64,000 nucleotides of DNA, taken from the NCBI RefSeq assembly GCF_030411955.1, contig NZ_JASNRA010000001.1, forward strand, positions 310,001-374,000, in the 5' to 3' direction. Position numbers and translations under genes: made by a program. This DNA is from Massilia sp. YIM B02443. Its GTDB lineage: Bacteria > Pseudomonadota > Gammaproteobacteria > Burkholderiales > Burkholderiaceae_D. Within the stretch, counting starts at the first letter, position 1. The number at the start of each line of letters is the position of its first letter. Below are positions 1 to 8,624 of this stretch, one piece after another. The notes under the pieces are model-generated. The model did no database searches. It was not told the DNA's origin and saw only the letters and a list, made by a program, of their open reading frames with translations.

Positions 1-1159
1 CCATCTCGATCGGGTCTTCCACCGTGCACACGTTGACTTCGCTGGTGGCCAGCGCCTTGAGCGTGGTGTAGAGAGTCGTGGTCTTGCCCGAGCCGGTCGG
101 CCCCGTAACCAGGATGATGCCGTGCGGCCGGGCGGTCAGCCCATCCCAGCGCTGCGCATCATCCGGCGGAAAGCCGAGCTCAGGCAAGGTCTTGACCACG
201 ACTTCGGGATCGAAGATACGCATCACCAGCTTTTCGCCGAACGCGGTCGGCATGGTCGACAAGCGCAGCTCGACTTCCTGCCCGCCGCCGGTGCGGGTCT
301 TGATGCGGCCATCCTGCGGGCGGCGCTTTTCGATCACGTCCATCCGTCCCAACAGCTTGATGCGCGCCGTCATCGCGATCATCACCACCGCCGGCACCTG
401 GTACACCTGGTGCAGCACGCCGTCGATACGCAAGCGAATGACCGCGAATTCGCGCTTGGGTTCCAGGTGTATGTCGGAGGCGCGCTGCTCGAACGCATAG
501 CTCCACAGCCAGTCGACGATGTTGACGATGTGCTGGTCGTTGGCGTCGAACTGTTTGTTCGACTTGCCCAGTTCGACCAGCTGCTCGAAGTTGTTGCGCA
601 TCGCCACGTCCTGGCCGCTGTTGCGGTTGGCGTCGCGGATCGACTTGGCGAGCGCGAAGAATTGCGAGATGTACTGGGCGATGTCGAGCGGGTTGGCCAG
701 CACCAGTTCGATGCGGCGGCGCGAGACCTTGGCGATCTCGGCTTCCCATTCGGTCAGGGCCGGATCGGCGGTGGCCACCACCAGCGTGGTGGCGTTCATC
801 TCGATCGGCAGGATGTTGAAACGCGCAGCGTAGCCTGCCGACATCACGTCGGCCACCCGGGTGAAGTCGATCTTGAGCGGGTCGATGCGCATGAAGGGCA
901 GGCCGACCTTGGCGGCGCACCATTCGGTCAGCACGTCCAGCGTCAGCAGCCGGTGCGGCGCCAGGTTCGATACCAGCTTGCATTGCGCCACCGCGGTGAG
1001 CGGATGCATGACGCCGGGCGCATTCTTGAGGATGCCCTGGGCCTGGGCAAAGTGCGCCTTGACGCTGTCCTTGGTGACGATCCCGTCGGCCAACAGCCAC
1101 GAGAAAATCGATTGCAGGTCGAGTTTGCGGAGACTGGCTGGCTTGTGCGGAGCGTTCAC
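1..1159 (-). CDS. GspE/PulE/PilB-family secretion or pilus ATPase (partial, 3' end outside window)
   Basis: Hexameric cytoplasmic ATPase of a type II secretion or type IV pilus machine; it powers pilin polymerisation. About 386 residues are visible. An N-terminal MshEN/GspE_N-type domain is followed by the conserved ASDIHLEP and RIDGVLHQ motifs, a GRMDVIEKRRPQDGR stretch, Walker A GPTGSGKTTT near residue 360 and the Asp box EDPIE at the window edge. Walker B, the His box and the C-terminus lie beyond position 1. The start is the GTG at 1159, 18 bases after the stop of the upstream methyl/aminopropyltransferase-like gene, so the two are probably cotranscribed. The subfamily (GspE, PilB or MSHA-type) cannot be decided from this part. 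Confidence 0.88.
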   Translation of the reverse strand, partial: MNAPHKPASLRKLDLQSIFSWLLADGIVTKDSVKAHFAQAQGILKNAPGVMHPLTAVAQCKLVSNLAPHRLLTLDVLTEWCAAKVGLPFMRIDPLKIDFTRVADVMSAGYAARFNILPIEMNATTLVVATADPALTEWEAEIAKVSRRRIELVLANPLDIAQYISQFFALAKSIRDANRNSGQDVAMRNNFEQLVELGKSNKQFDANDQHIVNIVDWLWSYAFEQRASDIHLEPKREFAVIRLRIDGVLHQVYQVPAVVMIAMTARIKLLGRMDVIEKRRPQDGRIKTRTGGGQEVELRLSTMPTAFGEKLVMRIFDPEVVVKTLPELGFPPDDAQRWDGLTARPHGIILVTGPTGSGKTTTLYTTLKALATSEVNVCTVEDPIEM

Positions 1160-1177
1160 GGTGGCCTTATGGATGGG

Positions 1178-1960
1178 TCAATCTGTGGAGAGCAATCCCT
1201 TGACCCACGACTTGGCCGGCAGCTTGGTCTGCGCCACGATCTCGGCGGCACGTGCGGCCAATTGTTCCTTGTCGATCGTAGGGCGGGTCTTGAAGCACAG
1301 CGCCACCACATTGCCATCATGCACCTCGGGCAGGCACATCACGTGGCCGAAGGCGAATTTCATGGCCTTCAGGTTCTTGGCAAAGCTCGGGTGGTCGCCG
1401 AACAGGTTGACGGTCATGATGCCGTGCTCGTTCAGGCAGTTGGCGCACGCCTGATAGAACTCGGGTGTGTCGAGCACCGGGCCGCGCGCGGTGGCGTCGT
1501 ACAGGTCGCATTGCAGCACGTCGAAGGCGCCGTGGTTATCCGGATCCTCGACGAAGTCGAGCGCATCCATCTCGAGCACCTGCAGGCGCTCGTCCTGCGG
1601 CGGCAGCTTGAACATCGAATTGCAGATCGCAATCACCGATTCGTTGAGCTCGACCGCGGTAACCGTGGCTTCAGGGAACTGGCGATAGCAGAACTTGGTC
1701 AGCGCCGCCGTGCCCAGGCCGAGTTGCGCGATGGCGCGCGGGGCGTCGATGAACAGCATCCAAGCCATCATCTGCTGCGCGTATTCCAGCTCGGGCCAGT
1801 CGGGCTTGCGGATGCGCATGGCGCCTTGCACCCACTCGGTGCCGAAGTGGAGGTAGCGCACGCCATCCTGTTCGGACAGCGTCACGGGGGCGAATTTGGG
1901 TTTGCGGGCGGGACGGCGCGACGATTCGGCCAGTTCGATGGATTTGCGTTTGATGAGCAT
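1178..1960 (-). CDS. Spermidine-synthase-like protein (polyamine aminopropyltransferase fold)
   Basis: 260 residues, beginning MLIKRKSIELAESS. A SAM-type Rossmann domain is visible: motif I as LGLGTAALTKF, then VTAVELNES with an acidic residue ending strand 2, MDALDFVED and QCDLYDA. This matches COG0421 spermidine synthase-like proteins. The usual active-site DSSDP-type motif reads CDLYD here, so the true substrate may not be putrescine. An upstream in-frame extension exists but runs into the promoter region of the next gene and is Arg-rich, so the ATG at 1960 is preferred. It lies just upstream of the GspE-type ATPase in the same direction. The family is fairly sure; the reaction is inference. 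Confidence 0.72.
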   Translation of the reverse strand: MLIKRKSIELAESSRRPARKPKFAPVTLSEQDGVRYLHFGTEWVQGAMRIRKPDWPELEYAQQMMAWMLFIDAPRAIAQLGLGTAALTKFCYRQFPEATVTAVELNESVIAICNSMFKLPPQDERLQVLEMDALDFVEDPDNHGAFDVLQCDLYDATARGPVLDTPEFYQACANCLNEHGIMTVNLFGDHPSFAKNLKAMKFAFGHVMCLPEVHDGNVVALCFKTRPTIDKEQLAARAAEIVAQTKLPAKSWVKGLLSTD

Positions 1961-2097
1961 AGGACAGCCTGATGGAATCGCCCTATTATCGGGGCGCGCG
2001 TTCCCGTAGCGCAAGCGCACATGCGCAAGGTGTATAAACGGCAACGCGGCCGTGGCGTCGCCGCCCGGCCGCGCTGCTTGTAACAAAATAAATCCGA

Positions 2098-2631
2098 TCA
2101 GTACTGGCTGTAGGCCTGGCTGGCGCTGTCGACCGGCTGCACCGAGACGCGCAGGCGCACGCGGTTGCCCGGATCGGTGTTCATCAGCGACGTGTAGGTC
2201 TGGCCGCGGTATTCGTAGGTCACGTTGTAGCCGGCAGTGCGCTGCTCGATCGCTTCCACCGTGCGGCACTGGCGCACCGCTTGCTCCTGCACGCTGCTGG
2301 GCTGGCCGTTACGGTTGTCGACGCGGTCGCCGACCATGGCGCCGGCGATCGCACCGGCGGCAGTCGCCGCCACGCGGCCATTGCCGCTGCCGATCTGATT
2401 GCCCAGCAGGGCGCCGGCGATCCCGCCGACAATACCGCCGCCAGCGCTGCGTTCTTGCTGCACCGGCACTTGCACGTAGTCGGTGCGGCATTCCTGGCGA
2501 GGGGTGCGTACTTGCTCGACGCGCGGCTCGACACGCACCACGCGGCCGAAGTCTTCGAAATCGGCAGCCTGCGCCAGCGGCAGGGCGGCGATGCCAAGGG
2601 CCGCGACGATCAATTTGGCGTGGATGTTCAT
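2098..2631 (-). CDS. Glycine-zipper 2TM-domain envelope protein (17 kDa antigen-like)
   Basis: 177 residues with a Sec signal peptide (cut after about residue 22, LPLAQA-A). The central part (about 70-110) is a glycine-zipper segment, GGGIVGGIAGALLGNQIG followed by AATAAGAIAGAMVGDRV, as in Rickettsia 17 kDa antigen/YmgG-like outer-membrane proteins. Two Cys residues flank the zipper (RQECRTDY and VRQCRTVE) and could form a disulfide. The C-terminal third (YEYRGQTYTSLMNTDPGNRVRLRVSV) is typical of the family. The start at 2631 has a GAGGA Shine-Dalgarno sequence. Probable role: envelope integrity or stress; function not established. Confidence 0.82.
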   Translation of the reverse strand: MNIHAKLIVAALGIAALPLAQAADFEDFGRVVRVEPRVEQVRTPRQECRTDYVQVPVQQERSAGGGIVGGIAGALLGNQIGSGNGRVAATAAGAIAGAMVGDRVDNRNGQPSSVQEQAVRQCRTVEAIEQRTAGYNVTYEYRGQTYTSLMNTDPGNRVRLRVSVQPVDSASQAYSQY

Positions 2632-3007
2632 AGTGTCCTCGTAGGTGGTGCGGCGCTGCGCCGCAAGTGTCTTGGTTCGAACCTTCATGGTAATCCTTTC
2701 CCGGAAAAGGGTTCGAATCCGCGTGGCAACAAAATGTAACAGCGATGCGGACCCGGGAAGACTCGCGCCAGAATGAGATCGGGCGATCGGGGCTGACTTT
2801 GTGTGACAGTTGCCCCTACCATTTCTTACAAATGGGTATGTGAAACTCACATTTGGGTTGCTTCCAATACCACAAAACGTTACCCTTACACAAATCATGG
2901 ATTTATTGGCGTATAGCAACGACAGCGGGGGAAGCAGCAGCGGCGTCACCGGGCGCCGCGACGGGTGGCGCCTTGGCGCGGGTCTGACAGGTCAACTTGA
3001 GGAAAAA
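2632..3007. other. Divergent intergenic region with a 15-bp palindrome
   Basis: This region separates the minus-strand glycine-zipper gene from the plus-strand barstar gene and must hold both promoters. A palindrome ATGTGA-AAC-TCACAT lies at 2838-2852. It resembles a CRP half-site pair but with 3 instead of 6 central bases, so a CRP site is unlikely; another dimeric regulator could bind. If the barstar protein starts at the alternative ATG at 2897, the region is 110 bases shorter. Confidence 0.4.
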
Positions 3008-3436
3008 ATGAGTTTGTTGATGAGGGTGGCGCCAAATCTTGTGCAAGCGATCCGCGCGTATAGCGTTGGCGATCTGCAACAGGAGGCCGGCAGACTGGGC
3101 CATCACTTCTTGTATGCGCATTGCGCCAATACACTGACCAAGCAACAGGTCTGTGCGCGAATCGGCGAGAACTTCCATTTCCCCAAGCCTTGCAGCAAGA
3201 ATTTCGATGCGCTGCGTAAGTGCCTGACCGAAACCATCCACGAAGCCGGTCCCCAGCCGGGTTTCCTTGTTGTGCTCGAACAACTACCTAGCGCACAAAA
3301 ATTCGACAAGGAAGCGCGCGAAAACCTGCTCGACGTGTTCCGCGACGCGGCCGAGTTCTGGGCCGAAAAGAAGGTGCCGTTCCGCGTGTTCTACTCGTTC
3401 GCGACCCTGCTGCAAACCGACGCCCAGGCCGGCTGA
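3008..3436 (+). CDS. Barstar-family protein (barnase-inhibitor fold), orphan
   Basis: 142 residues from the ATG at 3008, which has GAGG about 9 bases upstream. The sequence shows the barstar-like pattern of Burkholderiales: RPN-like opening (RVAPNLVQAIRAY), LGHHFLYAHCA, FPKPCSKNFDALRKCLTETI, QPGFLVVLEQLP and DVFRDAAEFWAEKKVPFRVFYSF. Barstar binds and blocks ribonucleases of the barnase type. No ribonuclease gene is nearby, so it is an orphan inhibitor, perhaps immunity against toxins of competitors or a housekeeping relative. A longer form from the ATG at 2897 (179 residues, Gly/Ser-rich N-terminus) is possible but lacks a clear ribosome site. Confidence 0.8.
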   Translation: MSLLMRVAPNLVQAIRAYSVGDLQQEAGRLGHHFLYAHCANTLTKQQVCARIGENFHFPKPCSKNFDALRKCLTETIHEAGPQPGFLVVLEQLPSAQKFDKEARENLLDVFRDAAEFWAEKKVPFRVFYSFATLLQTDAQAG

Positions 3437-3497
3437 ACCGGGCCCATGGTCCGATAAAACCCGGCCCCGAGGCTGCGGTTGGCCGGTGTCGATACGG

Positions 3498-3503
3498 TAC
3501 AAT
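3498..3503 (+). promoter_or_regulatory. Putative -10 box (TACAAT) of purN
   Basis: TACAAT lies 8 bases before the purN ATG at 3511. No convincing -35 at normal spacing is seen. If used, transcription would start almost on the start codon, giving a leaderless purN message. Confidence 0.4.
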
Positions 3504-3510
3504 GTCGGCC

Positions 3511-4155
3511 ATGAAAAACATCGTGATCCTCATTTCCGGCCGCGGCAGCAATATGGAAGCGGTCGTGCGCGCGGCCGAGAGCCAGAAGTGGCCGGCCCGT
3601 ATCGCAGCGGTGATCAGCAACAAACCCGAGGCCGGCGGCCTGGCCTTTGCCGCGGCGCGTGGAATCCCGACCGCGGTGGTGGCCAACAAGGAATTCGCCA
3701 CCCGCGCCGAGTTCGACGCCAAACTGCAGGAAACCATCGACGGCTTCGCGCCCGACCTGGTGGTGCTGGCCGGCTTCATGCGCATTCTTACCGCGCCCTT
3801 CGTCGAACACTACGCGGGACGCATGATGAATATTCACCCTTCGCTGCTGCCGCTGTTCCCGGGACTGGGCACGCACCAGCAGGCGATCGACGCCGGCGTG
3901 ACCGAACACGGCGCCACCGTGCACTTCGTCACCGCCGAGCTGGACCATGGTCCGGCCGTGCTGCAGGCGCGGGTGCCGGTGTTGCCGGGCGATACCGAAG
4001 AGACCCTGTCGGCGCGGGTGCTGGTCGAGGAACACAAGATTTACCCACGGGCGGTGCAATTGTTCGTGGAAGGGCGTCTGGTCATCGAAGACGGCGCCGT
4101 ACGCATTCTCGAGCACGCCGACGTGAGCGGCGCGCTCGACACCATCAGCAGCTAA
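3511..4155 (+). CDS. purN: Phosphoribosylglycinamide formyltransferase 1
   Basis: 214 residues. It transfers the formyl group of 10-formyl-THF to GAR in step 3 of purine synthesis, in the cytosol. Visible motifs: N-terminal NIVILISGRGSNMEA (phosphate/GAR binding), PDLVVLAGFMRIL, catalytic NIHPSLLPLFPG (Asn and His) and the partner Asp region ELDHGPAVLQ. Length fits the family (E. coli PurN 212). ATGs exist at 3502 and 3511; 3511 gives the canonical MKNIVIL start. It heads a tight run with rsmB (13 bases downstream) and mscS-like (9 bases further), likely one operon. Confidence 0.95.
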   Translation: MKNIVILISGRGSNMEAVVRAAESQKWPARIAAVISNKPEAGGLAFAAARGIPTAVVANKEFATRAEFDAKLQETIDGFAPDLVVLAGFMRILTAPFVEHYAGRMMNIHPSLLPLFPGLGTHQQAIDAGVTEHGATVHFVTAELDHGPAVLQARVPVLPGDTEETLSARVLVEEHKIYPRAVQLFVEGRLVIEDGAVRILEHADVSGALDTISS

Positions 4156-4168
4156 TTCAAGGATTTAC

Positions 4169-5479
4169 ATGAGATTGCCTCCAGCGATCGTCGCCAAGAC
4201 CGAAGAAGTCTTGCGCGACATTTTGCGTTTTACCGCGCCCGCCGACGTCACCCTGTCGCGCTTCTTCAAGGACAACCCGCGCTTTGGCGGCCGCGAGCGC
4301 GGTGTCATCGCCGAGGCGGTCTACGCCGTGCTGCGCAATAAATCGTTCTTCACCGATTTCGCCAGCGGCGGCAACACGCCGTCGATGCGCCGCCTGGCGC
4401 TGCTGGGCCTGGCCGAGACGGCCGGCATCGACGCCATCGGCGGCCTGACCGAAGACGAAACCCATTTCCTCACCCGCATCAAGGAAGTCGACCGCAGCCT
4501 GCTGCCGGGGCCGATCCGCGCCAACCTGCCGCAATGGCTGTTCGACAAGCTGGTGAACCAGTTTGGCGAGGCCGAAGCGCTGGAACTGGCCGCCGTGCTG
4601 AACACCCCGGCGCCGCTCGACCTGCGCGTGAATTCGATCAAGGCCGGGCGCGATGAGGTGATCGCCAAGCTGGCGGAAGCGCCGATCGTGGCCGAGCCGA
4701 TGCCGTACGCCCCACTGGGCCTGCGCGTGCTGAAGAAGCCTGCGCTGCAGAACCTGCCGCTGTTCAAGGAAGGCGCGATCGAGGTGCAGGACGAGGGCAG
4801 CCAGGTGCTGTCCCAGATCGTCGGCGCCCGCCGCGGCGAGATGGTGGTCGACTTCTGCGCCGGCGCCGGCGGCAAGACGCTGGCGCTGGGCGCGATGATG
4901 CGCAATACCGGCCGCCTGTACGCGTTTGACGTCTCGGAAAAGCGTTTGAGCAAGCTCAAGCCGCGCATGGCGCGCAGCGGCCTGTCGAACATCCAATCGG
5001 TGCTGATCGCGCACGAGCGCGACGTCAAGGTCAAACGCCTGGCCGGCAAGGTCGACCGTGTACTGGTCGACGCTCCATGCTCGGGCCTGGGCACGCTGCG
5101 CCGCAATCCGGACGTCAAGTGGCGCCAGAAGCCGGACGCCGTGGCCGAAATGCAAGAAAAGCAAGCGGCGATCCTGGACGGCGCCGCGCGCCTGGTCAAG
5201 GGTGGCGGCCGCCTGGTGTACGCCACCTGCAGCCTGCTGAACGAAGAGAACGACTTCATCGTCGAGCAGTTCCTGGAAAGCCATCCGGACTTCGAACTGG
5301 TGCCGATGAACAAGGTGCTGGCCGAACAGAAGATCGACCTCGAGATGGACAAGTACCTCAAGCTGCTGCCGCATAAGCACCAGACCGACGGCTTCTTCGC
5401 CGCCGTGCTGGAGCGCAAGGCCGTGGCCAAGGCGCCGAAGGCGGCGCCGGCCGAAGCCGAAGGCGACACCGAAGCGTAA
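4169..5479 (+). CDS. rsmB: RsmB/NOP-family 16S rRNA (cytosine-5) methyltransferase
   Basis: 436 residues. SAM-dependent m5C methyltransferase acting on 16S rRNA; the E. coli member modifies C967. An NusB-like N-terminal helical domain (about 1-150) precedes the Rossmann catalytic domain. Motif I is VDFCAGAGGKTL (about 228-239); the two catalytic cysteines are in motif IV DAPCSGLGTLRR and motif VI YATCSLL. The C-terminus has an Ala/Lys/Glu-rich tail. The exact rRNA target is by homology only and the protein could be a close paralogue. It is cotranscribed with purN and the mechanosensitive channel gene. Confidence 0.85.
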   Translation: MRLPPAIVAKTEEVLRDILRFTAPADVTLSRFFKDNPRFGGRERGVIAEAVYAVLRNKSFFTDFASGGNTPSMRRLALLGLAETAGIDAIGGLTEDETHFLTRIKEVDRSLLPGPIRANLPQWLFDKLVNQFGEAEALELAAVLNTPAPLDLRVNSIKAGRDEVIAKLAEAPIVAEPMPYAPLGLRVLKKPALQNLPLFKEGAIEVQDEGSQVLSQIVGARRGEMVVDFCAGAGGKTLALGAMMRNTGRLYAFDVSEKRLSKLKPRMARSGLSNIQSVLIAHERDVKVKRLAGKVDRVLVDAPCSGLGTLRRNPDVKWRQKPDAVAEMQEKQAAILDGAARLVKGGGRLVYATCSLLNEENDFIVEQFLESHPDFELVPMNKVLAEQKIDLEMDKYLKLLPHKHQTDGFFAAVLERKAVAKAPKAAPAEAEGDTEA

Positions 5480-5488
5480 GGACCCCGG

Positions 5489-6832
5489 ATGCCGCTGTCA
5501 GACCTGCTGGGCGACCTGTTCGCCGACTTCCGCAATCCCGCCATCCTGTGGCAGGCTCTGGCCATCGTCGCCTGCGTGGCGGTGGGCTGGGGGCTGGCGC
5601 GGCTGATCCACGGTTCGCTGCTCAAGGACCGCGGCCAGCAGGGCGGCCTGATCAGTGTCGGCCTGGGCAGCTTCGGCCGCGTGCTGGGGCCGCTCCTGAT
5701 CGTCGGCCTGCTGGCGCTGGCCAAGGTCGTGATGGCGCAGTATTACAGCGTGCACTTGCTGCGCGTGGCCTTGCCGCTGTTCATGTCGCTGGCGGTGATC
5801 CGCACCTTCTTCTACCTGCTGCGGCGCGCCTTCGCCCGCCGTGGCCAGCTGGGCGCGGCGCTGCAGACCTTCGAGCGCGTGTTTGCCTTCGTGGCCTGGG
5901 TCATCGTCGCGCTGCACCTGACCGGCGTGCTGCCGGACGTGATCCGCGCGCTCGAGCGCACTGTGCTGCCGATCGGCAAGAACAAGGTCTCGATCGCCGA
6001 CCTGCTGCAGGGCGCGATCTCGATCGTGGTGCTGATGATGCTGGCGCTGTGGGCCGGTGCCGCGCTGGAAGAACGCCTGATGGGCTTCCAGCGCATGCAC
6101 ACCTCGCTGCGGGTGGCGATGGCGCGGGTCGGGCGCGCGGCGCTGATCCTGGTCGCGTTGCTGTTCAGCCTGTCGCTGGCGGGCCTGGACCTGACGGTGT
6201 TGTCGGTATTCGGCGGCGCGCTCGGCGTCGGTCTCGGTCTGGGCATGCAGCGCATCGCCAGTAACTATGTGTCCGGCTTCATCATCCTGTTCGAGCGCAG
6301 CCTGACGATCGGCGACCCGATCACGCTGGACAAATACTCGGGCAAGGTGTCGCACATCAACACCCGCTACACGGTGCTGCGCAGCGCCGACGGCACCCAG
6401 ACCCTGCTGCCGAACGAGATGCTGATCACCGGCGTGGTCATGAACCAGTCCGGCACCAATCGCAACGTGCGCGCGGTAACCAAGCTGGTGGTGTCGTACG
6501 ACAGCGATTTGTCGGTCGTGATGCCGCTGCTGGAGCAATTGCCGAAAGACGTGCCGCGGGTGCTGGAAGCGCCGGCGCCGAACGTGCTCCTGAACGCCTT
6601 CGCCGCCGACGGCTACGAGCTCGAAGTCGGGTTCTGGCTGGGCGACCCGGAAAACGGGCAGGGCGGACCGATCTCCGAGGTCAACCGCAAGATCTACGCG
6701 CTGGTGCAGGCCGGCACGATCAAGCTCGGCCATCCGGCCATGGACACGCGCCTGCTCGACGCCCACATCACCTCGGTTGTGGCGCGCACGCCGCATACGC
6801 CGGATCAAACTGGCGCAGACTTGCGCGCATAA
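5489..6832 (+). CDS. MscS-family mechanosensitive ion channel
   Basis: 447 residues, inner membrane. Several hydrophobic helices fill residues 1-260. The pore-lining TM3 signature of MscS is clear: GGALGVGLGLGMQRIASNYVSG, Gly/Ala-rich helix packing, then ILFERSLTIGDPITL of the beta domain. The C-terminal MscS cytosolic domain follows (VLRSADGTQTLLPNEMLITG and VSYDSDL). Opens under membrane tension to release solutes in hypo-osmotic shock. More N-terminal helices than minimal MscS (286 aa), as in larger YbdG/YnaI-type members. Nine bases after rsmB. Confidence 0.88.
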   Translation: MPLSDLLGDLFADFRNPAILWQALAIVACVAVGWGLARLIHGSLLKDRGQQGGLISVGLGSFGRVLGPLLIVGLLALAKVVMAQYYSVHLLRVALPLFMSLAVIRTFFYLLRRAFARRGQLGAALQTFERVFAFVAWVIVALHLTGVLPDVIRALERTVLPIGKNKVSIADLLQGAISIVVLMMLALWAGAALEERLMGFQRMHTSLRVAMARVGRAALILVALLFSLSLAGLDLTVLSVFGGALGVGLGLGMQRIASNYVSGFIILFERSLTIGDPITLDKYSGKVSHINTRYTVLRSADGTQTLLPNEMLITGVVMNQSGTNRNVRAVTKLVVSYDSDLSVVMPLLEQLPKDVPRVLEAPAPNVLLNAFAADGYELEVGFWLGDPENGQGGPISEVNRKIYALVQAGTIKLGHPAMDTRLLDAHITSVVARTPHTPDQTGADLRA

Positions 6833-6956
6833 TGCTGCGGCAAGCCTGTTCGCGATAAAACTTGCGTGCCGTGCGTCAGTAGAACCGCGTAAAATGCCGG
6901 GGTTATGCCTGTGCAGTCGCGGTGGTTGCACGTCATACAAGACCTTTGGAGATTGA

Positions 6957-8156
6957 ATGAATTTCTTTAACGACGTGCTGTCGTTCCTGTCGACCGGCCT
7001 GCTGAACTTTTCGGCATGGGAAGTCGTGATCTACACGCTGGTGGTGACCCATATCACGATCGCCAGCGTGACGATTTATCTGCACCGTCACCAGGCGCAC
7101 CGTGCGCTCGACCTGCACCCGATCCCGAGCCACTTCTTCCGCTTCTGGCTGTGGCTGACCACCGGCCAGGTGACCAAGGAATGGGCGTCGATCCACCGCA
7201 AGCACCACGCCAAGTGCGACACCGAAGAAGATCCGCACAGCCCGCAGACGCGCGGCATCCGCAAGGTGCTGCTCGAAGGCGCCGAACTGTACCGCGCCGA
7301 AAGCAAGAATAAAGAGACCATGGACAAATATGGCCATGGCACGCCGGACGACTGGATCGAGCGCAATGTGTACACCAAGCACAGCGCGGCCGGCGTGGTC
7401 GCGCTGCTGTTCATCAACGTCGCACTGTTCGGCGTGCTCGGCCTGACCGTGTGGGCGATCCAGATGATGTGGATCCCGATCACCGCAGCCGGCATCATCA
7501 ATGGCCTGGGCCACTGGTGGGGTTACCGCAACTACGATTGCAACGATGCCGCCACCAACATCTTCCCGTGGGGCATCCTGATCGGTGGCGAAGAGCTGCA
7601 CAACAACCACCATACGCACGCCACTTCGGCCAAGCTGTCGAGCAAGTGGTACGAGTTCGACCTGGGCTGGGGTTATATCCGCACCCTGGAAATCCTGGGC
7701 CTGGCGAAAGTGAAGAAAGTGGCGCCGAAGCCGAAGCTGGACAAGAACAAGGCGCAGGCCGACTTCGACACGCTGCAATCGGTGATCGCGAACCGCTACG
7801 ACGTGATGGCCAAGTACGCCAAGTCGGTGCGCCACGCCTTCCGCGAGGAATTCGAGCACCTGAAGCACAAGGCCGAGCTGGAAGCGCGCTTCCTGAAAAG
7901 CTCGCGCAAGCTGATGCAGCGCGAGCCGGGCAAGCTGGAGATGTCGCAGAAGCAGCAGCTGGTCGAGCTGTTCCAGCACAGCAAGGCGCTGGAAACGATG
8001 CACCAGATGCGCGTGGAACTGGGCGCGATCTGGGAACGTTCGCACTCGACCCGCGACCAGCTGCTGCACCAGCTGCAGGACTGGTGCAACCGGGCGGAAG
8101 CGTCGGGAATCAAGGCGCTGCAGGAGTTTTCGTTCCGGCTGCGCAGCTACGCCTGA
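6957..8156 (+). CDS. Membrane fatty acid desaturase (acyl-CoA/acyl-lipid delta-9 type)
   Basis: 399 residues. Di-iron desaturase that introduces a cis double bond into saturated acyl chains, tuning membrane fluidity. The three histidine boxes are present: HRHQAH (43-48), HRKHH (80-84) and HNNHHTH (about 218), with membrane helices between. A long Lys-rich, probably coiled C-terminal extension (about 255-399) goes beyond the catalytic core. GGAG lies before the ATG. It stands alone, with a TAAAAT -10-like box at 6890 and its own terminator at 8177. Confidence 0.88.
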   Translation: MNFFNDVLSFLSTGLLNFSAWEVVIYTLVVTHITIASVTIYLHRHQAHRALDLHPIPSHFFRFWLWLTTGQVTKEWASIHRKHHAKCDTEEDPHSPQTRGIRKVLLEGAELYRAESKNKETMDKYGHGTPDDWIERNVYTKHSAAGVVALLFINVALFGVLGLTVWAIQMMWIPITAAGIINGLGHWWGYRNYDCNDAATNIFPWGILIGGEELHNNHHTHATSAKLSSKWYEFDLGWGYIRTLEILGLAKVKKVAPKPKLDKNKAQADFDTLQSVIANRYDVMAKYAKSVRHAFREEFEHLKHKAELEARFLKSSRKLMQREPGKLEMSQKQQLVELFQHSKALETMHQMRVELGAIWERSHSTRDQLLHQLQDWCNRAEASGIKALQEFSFRLRSYA

Positions 8157-8176
8157 CCGGACTCCGGTTTGACATG

Positions 8177-8205
8177 AACGGCTCCTTCGGGAGCCGTTTT
8201 TGTTT
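8177..8205 (+). terminator. Rho-independent terminator after the desaturase gene
   Basis: Perfect hairpin AACGGCTCC-TTCG-GGAGCCGTT with a UUCG tetraloop, followed by TTTTGTTT. It starts 20 bases after the desaturase stop. Confidence 0.9.
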
Positions 8206-8210
8206 GAGTG

Positions 8211-8335
8211 GTAGGGTTGGCGGCTTCGCCGCCGACGCGGTGATTGTTATCGGCTTCGATGTCGCGCCCGATGTTTGTGATGGTAACTATCACCGCGTCG
8301 GCGGCAGAGCGCGGGACCGCCGAGGCCAACCCTAC
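8211..8335. repeat. REP/BIME class I, copy 1 (short end left, long end right)
   Basis: 125-bp element bounded by GTAGGGTTGGC and its inverted copy. The left end is a short hairpin (GGCGGC-TTC-GCCGCC); the right end is a longer GC hairpin (GGCGGCAGAGCGCGG and on). Inner 17-bp arms GCCGCCGACGCGGTGAT / its inverse enclose a core of about 45 bp. It belongs to a family with copies at 15235, 21417, 34505, 57549 and 60043. Confidence 0.9.
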
Positions 8336-8391
8336 GTCTGGGCGCTCACGAGAAGCAAAACGGGCTGGTTACTTGTCCATCCATGGGCAAC

Positions 8392-8425
8392 AAAAAAGCC
8401 GCCAGGCTTGCGCCGGCGGCTTTTT
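8392..8425. terminator. Bidirectional terminator next to rpmG
   Basis: AAAAAAGCCGCC-loop-GGCGGCTTTTT, so a T-tract follows the stem on both strands. It lies 18 bases beyond the rpmG stop and probably ends the minus-strand rpmB-rpmG transcript. Confidence 0.85.
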
Positions 8426-8443
8426 CAAAGAACCGAGGATCAA

Positions 8444-8611
8444 TTACTTGATCTTGGTTTCCTTGTAGATCACGTGCTTACGTGCTTTCGGGTCGAATTT
8501 GGTGATTTCCATCTTCGCCGGCATCGTGCGCTTGTTCTTGGTGGTGGTGTAGAAGTGACCGGTACCTGCGGTCGATTCCAGCTTGATTTTGTCGCGGCCA
8601 GTTTTTGCCAT
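8444..8611 (-). CDS. rpmG: 50S ribosomal protein L33
   Basis: 55 residues, reading [54 protein letters not shown]. This is the Cys-free form of L33 with the usual length and sequence of Proteobacteria. A basic protein of the large subunit near the E site. It follows rpmB by 12 bases and ends at a bidirectional terminator. The conserved rpmB-rpmG order supports the call. It is too short for many ORF finders. Confidence 0.97.
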   Translation of the reverse strand: MAKTGRDKIKLESTAGTGHFYTTTKNKRTMPAKMEITKFDPKARKHVIYKETKIK

Positions 8612-8624
8612 GATAGCTCCCTAA

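Noticed and set aside
122..1972. 616-residue plus-strand frame at the left edge
   Set aside because: It lies opposite the GspE-type ATPase and the spermidine-synthase-like gene, both of which have convincing motifs.
2838..2852. CRP-like TGTGA/TCACA palindrome
   Set aside because: The half-sites are 3 bases apart instead of 6, so a CRP site is not supported; kept only as an unnamed palindrome.
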